The notes under the pieces are model-generated. The model saw only the letters and a list, made by a program, of their open reading frames with translations, ran no database searches and was not told the origin of the DNA. Positions 1 to 8,153 of a stretch of 64,000 bases of DNA are shown here, one piece after another. This stretch comes from Roseburia sp. (GTDB lineage: Bacteria; Bacillota; Clostridia; Lachnospirales; Lachnospiraceae). Location of the stretch: the NCBI GenBank assembly GCA_023664725.1, contig JAMPFA010000003.1:26351-90350 (forward strand), written 5' to 3'. A program made the position numbers and the translations under genes. Each line of letters opens with the position of its first letter. Positions within the stretch are counted from its first letter, which is position 1.

Positions 1-89
1 CCATCGATTTAAATGAGGAGGAGCAGGTGAAATTGAAGGAGTCGGCCGAGACTTTGCAAAACATTTTGAGGAAAGAGTTTGGCATCTAA
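1..89 (+). CDS. C-terminal end of a probable L-lactate dehydrogenase (partial)
   Basis: An open frame enters from the left edge and stops at a TAA at 87-89. The visible 28 residues end in LRKEFGI and form an acidic amphipathic helix (LNEEEQVKLKESAETLQ). This is the typical last helix of the lactate/malate dehydrogenase family, where a 'L-[NS]-E-E-E' start and a 'SAETL' core are common. No catalytic residue lies inside the window, so the assignment rests only on this helix. The gene reads toward the toxin-antitoxin pair, which has its own promoter. Confidence 0.5.
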   Translation, partial: IDLNEEEQVKLKESAETLQNILRKEFGI

Positions 90-167
90 GAAAAAGACTT
101 AGGTGCTGTTTTTTCGTCAAAATAGGAGTTTTATACTGTCGTAGAAGCATAAAATGATGTAAAGACA

Positions 168-196
168 TTGTATTGTATTTGTCTTTATAATATGAT
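168..196 (+). promoter_or_regulatory. Sigma-A-type promoter of the toxin-antitoxin operon
   Basis: TTGTAT (168-173) and TATGAT (191-196) are separated by 17 bases and lie 34 bases upstream of the antitoxin ATG at 231. RelB/YoeB-type operons are usually autorepressed, so operator sites would be expected around here, but I did not see a clear palindrome. Confidence 0.5.
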
Positions 197-230
197 ACTA
201 TATAGGCAGGATAAAGAAGGGAGTGTTATT

Positions 231-491
231 ATGGCACAGACATTGGTAAATATCCGTATGGATGAAGAATTAAAAAAGAACATGGAGCAGATTTGTCAGG
301 AACTTGGAATGAATATGACCACTGCAATTACCATTTTTGCGAAAAAAATGACAAGGGAAAAAAGGATTCCGTTTGATGTATCTGTTGATCCGTTTTATTC
401 AGAAAGCAACATGGCGCATTTGCGTAGAGGAGTGGAAGCTCTCAATGCTGGAAAAGGTGTAGAACACGATATTATTGAGGTAAGTGAATGA
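231..491 (+). CDS. RelB/DinJ-family antitoxin
   Basis: An 86-residue protein starting MAQTLVNIRMDEELKK. The N-terminal ribbon-helix-helix pattern (beta strand 'TLVNIRMDEELK', then two helices with 'GMNMTTAITIFAKKM') is that of DinJ/RelB antitoxins, which bind DNA and neutralise a partner mRNA interferase. The ATG at 231 is preferred over an upstream in-frame ATG at 168 because a GAAGGGAG ribosome site precedes it and the family starts here. The last four bases overlap the toxin start (ATGA), which indicates translational coupling. The C-terminal half would wrap the toxin. Confidence 0.88.
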   Translation: MAQTLVNIRMDEELKKNMEQICQELGMNMTTAITIFAKKMTREKRIPFDVSVDPFYSESNMAHLRRGVEALNAGKGVEHDIIEVSE

Positions 492-748
492 AGAAGATTT
501 GGTTTGATGAGGCATGGGAGGATTACACCTACTGGCAGATGCAGGACAAAAAGACATTAAAGCGTATTAATATGCTGCTAAAAGATATTGAAAGGGGAAA
601 TTTTGATGGTATCGGAAAACCAGAGCCATTAAAGGGCGATATAAGTGGATTTTGGAGTCGGAGGATTGATGATGTGAACAGGCTGGTGTACCGGATTAGC
701 GGTGATGTGATGGAGATTGTTTCTTGTAAGGGGCATTATGAGGATTAA
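488..748 (+). CDS. yoeB: YoeB/Txe-family mRNA interferase toxin
   Basis: An 86-residue basic protein of exactly the usual YoeB length. The YoeB hallmarks are present: W-x2-YxYW near residues 11-16, KPEPLKG at 44-50, SGFWSRRI, RLVY at 65-68 and a C-terminal GHYED. The catalytic residues known in E. coli YoeB (Glu46, Arg65, His83, Tyr84) are all at the same positions, so the toxin is probably active. It cleaves mRNA on the ribosome. It overlaps the antitoxin by four bases. The antitoxin is RelB/DinJ-like, not YefM-like, a mixed pairing also seen in other Bacillota. Confidence 0.92.
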   Translation: MKKIWFDEAWEDYTYWQMQDKKTLKRINMLLKDIERGNFDGIGKPEPLKGDISGFWSRRIDDVNRLVYRISGDVMEIVSCKGHYED

Positions 749-778
749 ATTGGGAAGTTCGCCAGAAAGCCGCCTTAC

Positions 779-806
779 TTGTAAAATATCTAAAACCTGT
801 TATAAT
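779..806 (+). promoter_or_regulatory. Promoter of the hydrogenase-EAL gene
   Basis: TTGTAA (779-784), a 16-base spacer and TATAAT (801-806) lie 50 bases before the ATG at 857. Confidence 0.45.
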
Positions 807-856
807 TTTATTTAAACAAAGGAGCGGAAGAATATCTGTAAATCAGGGGAAAAAAT

Positions 857-3472
857 ATGGAATTAAACGAAGGACTAGTGTACACAAAAGACAACTGTAT
901 CGGCTGCAACCGCTGTATCTCAGGATGCCCTGTGCTTGGGGCAAATATTTCCGTCCAAAAAGGCGGGGAGAATCATATCTATGTGGACAATGAGAAATGT
1001 CTCCACTGCGGGAGATGTCTGGTGACCTGCCATCACAATGCCAGGGCATACCGGGATGACACCAGAAGGTTTTTAGGCGATCTTCGTGACGGGGTGCCTG
1101 TGTCTTTGCTTGTGGCTCCGGCTTTTTTTATTACATACGATAAAAAAGCCTATGAGATACTGGGATACCTGCAGTCTCTGGGGGCAAAGCTGATCTATGA
1201 TGTAAGCTATGGAGCGGATATCGCCACCTGGGCGTACCTCACTTATCTGAAAGAATACACACTTAAGGGAGCCATCGCACCTCCCTGTAGCGCTGTGGTA
1301 AATTATATAGAGAAATATTCCAGGGAGCTTGTGAAAAAGCTGATACCGGTACAGTCTCCCCTGATGTGTCTGGCGGTGTACATCCGCAAATATTTGAAGG
1401 AGACAGACAGGCTGGCTTTTATCAGCCCCTGTATTGCAAAAAAAGATGAGATAGATGACAAAGCCAATGAGGGGCTGATCCAGTACAATGTCACATTTGC
1501 CCACCTTGCAAAAGCCCTGGAGGGGGTGGATGTCAGCGGATACTCTGCCAAAGTGGAGTGCTCCGATTTTGGCCTGGGACGGCTTTATCCGGTGCCGGGA
1601 GGCCTTACGGACAACATCAGGCATTTTGTCGCCAACAGTGAGACCATTCGGGAGGTTCACGGGGAGCGGGCGGTATATGACTATTTTACAAGGCTTGAGC
1701 AGAGGATTTTGGAGGGAAAGGAGCTTCCTTTTCTGGTGGACTGCCTGAATTGCAGGCAGGGATGTTTGACGGGAACTGCCACCAACGCACACTGCAGCTT
1801 GGATGACGATATCTTTTTCAGGGTACAGAAATACCGGAAAGGGGACAAGACCATTGAGGAGAGTGTAAACCCTTATCTGCAGGAGCTGCCCTTAGAGGAG
1901 CGGGGGAGAAGGCTTGCCAGGCGGTTTGAGGGACTTCGCCTGAGGGATTTCATGAGGGATTATTCCAGGGAAAAATATCTGGACGAGCGGCATATCTTTT
2001 CCTATAATGCCAGATACGGAGAGGAGATTGACAATATATTTTCTCTCATGCACAAGAACACGGAGGAGTCCAGGCGCATAGACTGTCACTCCTGCGGTTA
2101 CAGCAGCTGCCTGGAAATGGCAACAGCAATCTCCAAGGGATACAACAGGATTGAAAACTGTGTCCACTATGTAAAAGATGAGAACTTAAGGATTTCCATG
2201 ATCGATATCAGAAGCGGAATCCCCAATTACAACGCTTATCTCAATTTTACCGATAAGATGATTGCCGGGGGAAAAATTACTGAGTACTGTACCATTTATT
2301 TTAATATCAGCAATTTTAAATTCATCAACCAAAAATATGGTTTTCGCCAGGGGGATGCGGCATTGCGGGAATACTGCGGACTTGTGGCAAAGCTGGCAAA
2401 AGAGGAAGAATTGATCGCCTTAGCCGGCGGAAACAATTTTGTGGGGGTTATCCGAAAAGAGCGTCTGCCGTTGATCTTAAAGGCGTTGGAAGCAGTTCCG
2501 GTTTCTTCCATCAGGGATTCCCTGACAGGGGAAAAAGTCTGTATCTCTGCCCGTGTTGCAGTGTACGGTCCTGACGGAACGGACACGTCTCCCCAGATGA
2601 TCATGGAGAAGCTGTCCAGTACATACGACGAGATCAACCGTGAGCAGAATGAGACGGTGCGGTATTATGATGACAAGATACGCCAGAGGAAAAGCCGGGA
2701 AGAACTGATCATGAATTCCATTGGACCCGCCTTAAAAAAGATGGAGTTTGTGGTATACTACCAGCCGAAAGTGGATATGAAAAGCCGCAGGATCATCGGT
2801 GCGGAGGCGCTGATCCGATGGAACCATAACGGAAAATTGGTTTCACCTATGGAATTTATCCCCATCAGTGAGAAGACGGGGCAGGTGCAGAAACTGGATT
2901 TTTATGTTTTAGAAACAGTCTGCCGCCACATTGCAAAGTGGAGAGAAAAAGGGATAGAGGTGGTTCCCATATCTGTAAATTTTTCCAAGCACCATTTTGT
3001 GGAAAACACGGTGGCGGAGCAGATCAACCAGGTGGCGGAAAATTTCAACATACCGAAAAAGTACCTGGAGATAGAATTTACGGAGACAGCCTATATCGAG
3101 GGCAGCGAAAATCTGATCTCCAGTATCAATAAGCTCCATGAATTTGGGATATCCTCTTCTATGGATGACTTTGGGACGGGTTACTCCTCCCTTAGCATGC
3201 TGCAGAACATGGGCTTTGACACGTTAAAGCTGGACAAGTCTTTTCTGGATAACCGAAGCCAGGGAAAAGACCGGTCCAGGGCGGTGATCGGAAGTATTAT
3301 CCGCATGGCCAAAGAGCTGGATATGTCCATTGTCTCCGAGGGGATTGAGACGGAGTCGGAGCTTGAGTATATGAAAGCGTTGGACTGTGATATCGCTCAG
3401 GGATATCTGTTTGACAGGCCGTTAACCCATGATGAATTTGAACAGCGGCTTATGCAGTCAGTTTACGAATAG
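857..3472 (+). CDS. [FeFe]-hydrogenase-like sensor fused to degenerate GGDEF and EAL domains
   Basis: 871 residues in a clear domain order. Residues 5-60 hold two ferredoxin clusters (C14, C17, C20, C24; C48, C51, C54, C58). Residues 80-330 resemble the catalytic domain of [FeFe] hydrogenase, with the four H-cluster cysteines apparently kept: C144 (APPCS), C192 (SPCIAKKDE) and C299/C303 (CRQGC). Residues 405-435 form a further Fe-S motif (C410, C413, C418, C435). A GGDEF domain follows, degenerate at GGNNF (524-528), so it is probably not a cyclase. The C-terminal EAL domain (from about 630) has EAL at 650-652, the MDDFGTGYSS loop, LKLDKSF, SEGIE and AQGYLFDRP, so it is probably an active c-di-GMP phosphodiesterase. 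No membrane segment is seen, so it should be cytosolic. Inference: redox or H2 state controls c-di-GMP breakdown. The hydrogenase part may be sensory and not a turnover enzyme. Confidence 0.85.
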   Translation: MELNEGLVYTKDNCIGCNRCISGCPVLGANISVQKGGENHIYVDNEKCLHCGRCLVTCHHNARAYRDDTRRFLGDLRDGVPVSLLVAPAFFITYDKKAYEILGYLQSLGAKLIYDVSYGADIATWAYLTYLKEYTLKGAIAPPCSAVVNYIEKYSRELVKKLIPVQSPLMCLAVYIRKYLKETDRLAFISPCIAKKDEIDDKANEGLIQYNVTFAHLAKALEGVDVSGYSAKVECSDFGLGRLYPVPGGLTDNIRHFVANSETIREVHGERAVYDYFTRLEQRILEGKELPFLVDCLNCRQGCLTGTATNAHCSLDDDIFFRVQKYRKGDKTIEESVNPYLQELPLEERGRRLARRFEGLRLRDFMRDYSREKYLDERHIFSYNARYGEEIDNIFSLMHKNTEESRRIDCHSCGYSSCLEMATAISKGYNRIENCVHYVKDENLRISMIDIRSGIPNYNAYLNFTDKMIAGGKITEYCTIYFNISNFKFINQKYGFRQGDAALREYCGLVAKLAKEEELIALAGGNNFVGVIRKERLPLILKALEAVPVSSIRDSLTGEKVCISARVAVYGPDGTDTSPQMIMEKLSSTYDEINREQNETVRYYDDKIRQRKSREELIMNSIGPALKKMEFVVYYQPKVDMKSRRIIGAEALIRWNHNGKLVSPMEFIPISEKTGQVQKLDFYVLETVCRHIAKWREKGIEVVPISVNFSKHHFVENTVAEQINQVAENFNIPKKYLEIEFTETAYIEGSENLISSINKLHEFGISSSMDDFGTGYSSLSMLQNMGFDTLKLDKSFLDNRSQGKDRSRAVIGSIIRMAKELDMSIVSEGIETESELEYMKALDCDIAQGYLFDRPLTHDEFEQRLMQSVYE

Positions 3473-3484
3473 GGAATAAAAGGA

Positions 3485-3535
3485 AGTGTAACTGTTTGGA
3501 ATCTTAAAAAAGTCTTAAACAGTTACACTCTTTTA
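3485..3535 (+). terminator. Rho-independent terminator after the hydrogenase-EAL gene
   Basis: A perfect 13-bp stem (AGTGTAACTGTTT, 3485-3497, with its complement at 3517-3529) and a 19-base loop, followed by CTTTTATG. Confidence 0.75.
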
Positions 3536-3595
3536 TGTTCATAATATTTCCGCTACAATAGTTTCATACTTAAGTATAATTTTGGGGAGGAAAAG

Positions 3596-4282
3596 ATGTA
3601 CCGTATTTTAGTTTGTGATGATGAAAAAGATATTGTTTCCGCATTGAAAATTTATCTTGCCAGCGAGGGCTACGACGTGGTGGAGGCCTGCAACGGAAAA
3701 GAGGCGCTTCAGCAGATTTCGGAGAAGGAGATCCACCTTGTGCTGATGGACATTATGATGCCGGAGATGGACGGCATCACTGCCATGGTAAAAATCCGGG
3801 AGATCAGCAACGTTCCTGTAATCCTTTTAACCGCCAAGGGCGAGGACACCGACAAAGTCCTGGGGCTTACCGTTGGGGCTGACGACTATGTGACAAAGCC
3901 CTTTAACCCGGTGGAACTTCAGGCCAGGGTGAAATCCCAGCTCAGGCGTTATATGATGCTTGGCGGGGGCAATGTGAAGAAAGACATTTTATCCGTAGGC
4001 GGCATCGAGATGGACGATAAAGCCAAGGAAGTGACGTTAGACGGGGAACTGGTGCAGCTTACCAGAACAGAATACGATATCTTAAAACTCCTGTTAGAAC
4101 ACAAGGGGGAAGTCTTCTCCCCCAATGAGATTTACCAGAAAGTGTGGAAGGACACCGCTTTTGGAACGGAGAACACAGTGGCAGTCCATATCCGTCATCT
4201 GAGGGAAAAATTAGAGTATGACCCTGCGGCTCCCAGGTATTTGAAAGTAGTATGGGGCAGGGGGTACAAAATGGAGGAATAG
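3596..4282 (+). CDS. OmpR/VanR-type response regulator
   Basis: 228 residues. The receiver domain has the acidic pair D8/D9, phospho-acceptor D52 (LMDIMMPEMDG), T79 and K101 (TKPF). The C-terminal winged helix (about 130-226) ends with the WGRGYKMEE signature of the OmpR class. It is a transcription factor phosphorylated by the kinase encoded three bases downstream. The start follows a GGGGAGG ribosome site. Confidence 0.93.
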   Translation: MYRILVCDDEKDIVSALKIYLASEGYDVVEACNGKEALQQISEKEIHLVLMDIMMPEMDGITAMVKIREISNVPVILLTAKGEDTDKVLGLTVGADDYVTKPFNPVELQARVKSQLRRYMMLGGGNVKKDILSVGGIEMDDKAKEVTLDGELVQLTRTEYDILKLLLEHKGEVFSPNEIYQKVWKDTAFGTENTVAVHIRHLREKLEYDPAAPRYLKVVWGRGYKMEE

Positions 4283-4284
4283 GT

Positions 4285-6729
4285 ATGAAACATATTTGGT
4301 ATAAGAGATGGCTTCGATTCCTTGCCGCAGTCCTCTGCATCTTTTCGTTCAATCTCACAGGTTTGTCTTTCGCAGGGATTGTGATCTGCGAGAGCCTGGA
4401 TATTGAGGGAAGAAACAGAGATGATATTTTGGAGAGAGCCTGCGAAACTCTCTGCAGGGAATATTCCATCCGTGCTCTGTCAGATTACAGAGACGATTTT
4501 GAGATGGAGGGATTAAAAGACACCCGTTTCCGCTACGGGGTGATAAAAAGCAGTGACATAGAAGATGTGGACTTAAATGACAGGGATATCTATGAGGTGT
4601 GCAATTTTGAGCCGGGGAAAACCATTGACAGGGAGGAACTTGGCAAGAGCATCACCCAATACTCCTGCACCATTCAGGAGGGCACGTATTTCCATGTGGA
4701 GAATCCTCTTCTTGGAAACAGTTATATCACCAACTCCTGGCATGGAAGCGAAGATGCGTTGGAGGAAGTAGACTATGTGATAAAGCAGGTTTACTATACC
4801 GCCGATACCGGGCGCTTTTATTATCTTGCCCAGACAGAAGGGAAAGAAAACCTGCTCTATCCTGTGTACGAGGAGGTTGGGCAGAGCGAGAGCGGCGTGC
4901 CCATGGCGGAGCTTGTCATCGCCAACCCGGGAGACGAGGAAACTACTTATGAGTGGATGGACAGTACAACCCGTGTGATAATTCAGCCGGAAGTTTTCCG
5001 GTATCTGGCGGATGTAGAACTTACCACATATCCCAAACTTGCAGAGTCCGGCAAGATCATGCCGGGCAGAGGGGAGGATATGTATACGGACTATACCTGC
5101 GGGGAGGGGGTAATCCATACCTGGCAAGCCGTGGAGAAAGAGCAAACCTCCTACTATGTGATCTCCTACGTGTCACAGGATATGCCCATGAGTTACACAA
5201 ACGATCTGTTTGGACTGTTGGAACAGTGGGATAACATGGATGATTTTGCAAGGGTACAGTCCCTCATTGGCACGGCCTATAACAGCCACTACAAATTGTA
5301 CGGCATATTTCTCTTCACGCTTGTAGTACTTTTGGCTTCACTTGTTCTCTGTCTATTGGGGGCAGGCCACAATAACGGGGATGAAAAAGTTATGCCGGGG
5401 TTCCTGCAAAAAATTCCCTTTGACCTGTTTTTTGTCCTGGTGTGGTTTGTGGCGCTTCTCCTTGTGGGCCTTGTGACGGCAGTGTGCGTGGAAAATGATC
5501 TTTCCCTGGGATTTCGGGTATTTATGGGGATTCCAGCGGCCATTGGGGCAGAGCTTCTGGCGCTTATATTTTTAATGGACTTTGCCGTGCGGGTAAAGAC
5601 AAAAACCTGTATCAAAAGCACCCTCTGTTATAAAATTCTGCGTTTCTTATTAAATTGGATGAAAAATGGGCCTGTTAGTTGGATGAAAAGGGTGGCAGGA
5701 GCCTGCAGGGAGGAGATGCCCATGCTCCTAAAAGCCCTTCTTCTTATGGGCATCCTGGCATTTGTAGAATTTATTTTTGTGGCAGCGGGGTCAAATGACG
5801 GCGGTTTAGTCCTTCTGTTTTTGCTGGAAAAGGCGGTGCTCTATCCCATCATCATTCTCTGCCTCTTACAGATGCGGAAACTGCAGCAGGAGGCAGAGAA
5901 GATCGCCGACGGGGATTTGGAAAATACGGTGGACACATCCAGGATGTTCTGGGAATTTAAGCGGCACGGGGAGAATTTAAACAAGATACGGGAGGGAATC
6001 GGCAATGCCGTGGAACAGCGGATGAAGAGTGAGCGTTTTAAGACAGAGTTGATCACCAATGTATCCCACGATATCAAAACACCTTTAACCTCCATTATCA
6101 ACTATGTGGATCTGCTCTCCAAGGAGGAGACCCAGAATCCCAAAGTCCAGGAGTACCTGGAAGTGTTAAGCCGTCAGTCCGCCCGGTTAAAAAAGCTGAT
6201 TGAGGATCTGATGGAGGCGTCAAAGGCTTCCACGGGAAATCTTTCCGTGGCGCTGGAATCCTGCAACGCAGGGATCCTGGTAACCCAGACTATTGGGGAA
6301 TTCCAGGAGAAACTCAGTGAGAATCAGATTGAACTGATCGTTTCGGGCAGTGAGGAGGAGATCATTATCCCGGCGGACACCAGGCATCTCTACCGGGTGT
6401 TTGAAAACCTGATGAACAATATCTGCAAATATGCATTGGAGAGGACCAGAGCCTATGTAAATGTGGAACGCTTAGGGAGGGAGTGCGTGATTATTTTTAG
6501 AAATATCTCAAAGTATCCCTTAAATATTGGCAGCGAGGATCTGATGGAGCGTTTTGTGAGAGGAGATGCCTCAAGGAACACCGAGGGCAGCGGACTAGGG
6601 CTCTCCATTGCCAACAGTCTCACAGAGCTGATGGGAGGCAGGCTTAATCTGATTACAGATGGGGATCTGTTTAAAGTGGAGCTGTATTTCCCGGTGTTGG
6701 AGAAAAGTTCTGACGGAAGATTATTGTAA
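4285..6729 (+). CDS. Membrane sensor histidine kinase (VanS-like)
   Basis: 814 residues. The ATG at 4285 is chosen because GGAGG at 4273-4277 sits seven bases upstream and the frame upstream belongs to the regulator. One N-terminal membrane helix is followed by a roughly 310-residue extracytoplasmic domain that I do not recognise. A group of about five membrane helices comes next (roughly residues 335-530). The catalytic part has the phospho-accepting His595 in NVSHDIKTPLTS, an N box (FENLMNNICKYA) and a G2 box (GSGLGLSIANS). The large outer domain suggests a ligand or envelope-stress signal. It is the partner of the preceding response regulator. Confidence 0.9.
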   Translation: MKHIWYKRWLRFLAAVLCIFSFNLTGLSFAGIVICESLDIEGRNRDDILERACETLCREYSIRALSDYRDDFEMEGLKDTRFRYGVIKSSDIEDVDLNDRDIYEVCNFEPGKTIDREELGKSITQYSCTIQEGTYFHVENPLLGNSYITNSWHGSEDALEEVDYVIKQVYYTADTGRFYYLAQTEGKENLLYPVYEEVGQSESGVPMAELVIANPGDEETTYEWMDSTTRVIIQPEVFRYLADVELTTYPKLAESGKIMPGRGEDMYTDYTCGEGVIHTWQAVEKEQTSYYVISYVSQDMPMSYTNDLFGLLEQWDNMDDFARVQSLIGTAYNSHYKLYGIFLFTLVVLLASLVLCLLGAGHNNGDEKVMPGFLQKIPFDLFFVLVWFVALLLVGLVTAVCVENDLSLGFRVFMGIPAAIGAELLALIFLMDFAVRVKTKTCIKSTLCYKILRFLLNWMKNGPVSWMKRVAGACREEMPMLLKALLLMGILAFVEFIFVAAGSNDGGLVLLFLLEKAVLYPIIILCLLQMRKLQQEAEKIADGDLENTVDTSRMFWEFKRHGENLNKIREGIGNAVEQRMKSERFKTELITNVSHDIKTPLTSIINYVDLLSKEETQNPKVQEYLEVLSRQSARLKKLIEDLMEASKASTGNLSVALESCNAGILVTQTIGEFQEKLSENQIELIVSGSEEEIIIPADTRHLYRVFENLMNNICKYALERTRAYVNVERLGRECVIIFRNISKYPLNIGSEDLMERFVRGDASRNTEGSGLGLSIANSLTELMGGRLNLITDGDLFKVELYFPVLEKSSDGRLL

Positions 6730-6775
6730 ATGTTTAGTTTCAGGCTGTGCTGGTGTACTATAACGACAAGTATGA

Positions 6776-6806
6776 ATAACCCTGCGTTGCTATAATGCAG
6801 GGTTAT
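6776..6806 (+). terminator. Terminator-like hairpin after the kinase
   Basis: A perfect 10-bp stem (ATAACCCTGC at 6776-6785 with GCAGGGTTAT at 6797-6806) and an 11-base loop. Only a short T/A-rich stretch follows, so termination may be weak. Confidence 0.5.
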
Positions 6807-6832
6807 ATTGTGTATAAGCCCCTGGAATAGTC

Positions 6833-6861
6833 TTGACACACAGAAAAAAAAGTATAATAAT
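6833..6861 (+). promoter_or_regulatory. Promoter of ilvE
   Basis: A consensus TTGACA at 6833-6838 precedes TATAATAAT at 6853-6861. The spacer is 14 bases to TATAAT or 17 to the overlapping AATAAT, and the latter is more likely to be used. The ilvE ATG lies 37 bases downstream. No T-box leader is visible in this short interval. Confidence 0.5.
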
Positions 6862-6897
6862 GTGGAAAGAACAAGGGAGAATTGGAGGTAGAATAGC

Positions 6898-7965
6898 ATG
6901 GATATCAGATTTGTAAAAAGAGACAAGTTAAAAGAAAAACCGGATCAGAGCGACCTTGGTTTCGGTAAATATATGACAGACTACATGTTTGTTATGGATT
7001 GGACAAAGGAAGATGGATGGGTGGATGCAAGGATCGTTCCCCATGAGCCCATCTCATTGGACCCGGCCTGTGTGACCCTTCACTATGCGCAGGAGACATT
7101 TGAGGGATTAAAAGCTTACAGGACAAAGGAGGGCAAGATTCAGCTCTTCCGTCCCCATATGAACGCAAAGCGTATGATCGTATCCAACGAGAGGCTCTGT
7201 ATGCCGGGATTCCCGGAGGATATGTTTGTGGAAGCGGTAAAAGAGCTGGTGAAGGTGGAGCGGGACTGGGTTCCTTCCGCTGAGGGCACATCCCTCTATA
7301 TCCGCCCATTTATGTTTGCCACAGAGTCTGCCCTTGGGGTACATATGGCAAGCAAATACGCTTTTATGATCATCTGCTGTCCGGTAGGGGCATATTATGC
7401 TGAGGGCATCAACCCGGTGAAGATTTTGGTTGAGGACGAGCTGGTGCGGGCAGTTGCCGGAGGAACCGGATTTACCAAGTGCGGCGGAAACTACGCAGGT
7501 TCCATTTTAGGTCAGGTGAAGGCGGAGAAGATGGGCTGTACCCAGGTATTGTGGCTGGACGGCGTACACCGGAAATATGTGGAAGAAGTGGGAACCATGA
7601 ACATTATGTTCAAGATTGACGGTGAGATTTACACTGCACCTATCGAGGGAACAGTTCTTGCAGGTGTCACCAGGGATTCCATTATCCATATTTTAAAGGA
7701 CTGGGGCTACAAGGTAAATGAAACCCATCTCTCCATAGATGACCTGATGAAGGCAGGACATGACGGCACATTGGAGGAGGCATTTGGAACCGGTACGGCG
7801 GCAGTTATCTCCCCGGTTGGAGAATTTGTCTACAAGGACGATATGGTAAAGGTAAACAACTTTGAAATTGGAAAGCTGACCCAGAAGCTCTATGATTACC
7901 TCACCGGGATCCAGTGGGGAAAAGAGGAAGATAAGTACGGCTGGACAATGGATATAGATGCATAA
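6898..7965 (+). CDS. ilvE: Branched-chain amino acid aminotransferase
   Basis: 355 residues, the usual length for the long class IV aminotransferase (bcat2-like) form. It transfers amino groups between glutamate and the keto acids of leucine, isoleucine and valine, with pyridoxal phosphate. Visible motifs are HYAQETFEGLKAYR, the Arg-rich YIRPFMFATE, the PLP-lysine region GGTGFTKCGGNYAGS, EVGTMNIMF and GTGTAAVISPVGE. It is a cytosolic enzyme with its own promoter and a strong terminator, so it is monocistronic. The start follows GGAGG. Confidence 0.95.
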   Translation: MDIRFVKRDKLKEKPDQSDLGFGKYMTDYMFVMDWTKEDGWVDARIVPHEPISLDPACVTLHYAQETFEGLKAYRTKEGKIQLFRPHMNAKRMIVSNERLCMPGFPEDMFVEAVKELVKVERDWVPSAEGTSLYIRPFMFATESALGVHMASKYAFMIICCPVGAYYAEGINPVKILVEDELVRAVAGGTGFTKCGGNYAGSILGQVKAEKMGCTQVLWLDGVHRKYVEEVGTMNIMFKIDGEIYTAPIEGTVLAGVTRDSIIHILKDWGYKVNETHLSIDDLMKAGHDGTLEEAFGTGTAAVISPVGEFVYKDDMVKVNNFEIGKLTQKLYDYLTGIQWGKEEDKYGWTMDIDA

Positions 7966-7970
7966 AAAAC

Positions 7971-8015
7971 AGATAGCGAAAGTCAGTGAGATACCACTGG
8001 CTTTTTGCTATTTCT
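7971..8015 (+). terminator. Rho-independent terminator of ilvE
   Basis: A long stem pairs 7971-7988 (AGATAGCGAAAGTCAGTG) with 7995-8013 across a 6-base loop. It has a few mismatches and ends in a T-rich tract. It starts six bases after the stop codon. Confidence 0.75.
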
Positions 8016-8045
8016 TAAAGAAATATGAAAAATCCTGTTTTTTCA

Positions 8046-8074
8046 TTGAGATTTGACTTCTGTTGTTTTATACT
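8046..8074 (+). promoter_or_regulatory. Promoter of the clpX paralogue
   Basis: TTGAGA (8046-8051), a 17-base spacer and TATACT (8069-8074), about 80 bases before the start codon. No CtsR or CIRCE repeat was seen. Confidence 0.45.
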
Positions 8075-8153
8075 GAAAGTTATGAAAAGAGTTCTTTGTA
8101 AAGTGTGAGAGTAAAAATTGTTATTACAAAAAAGGGATAGATGGGAGAGTATC

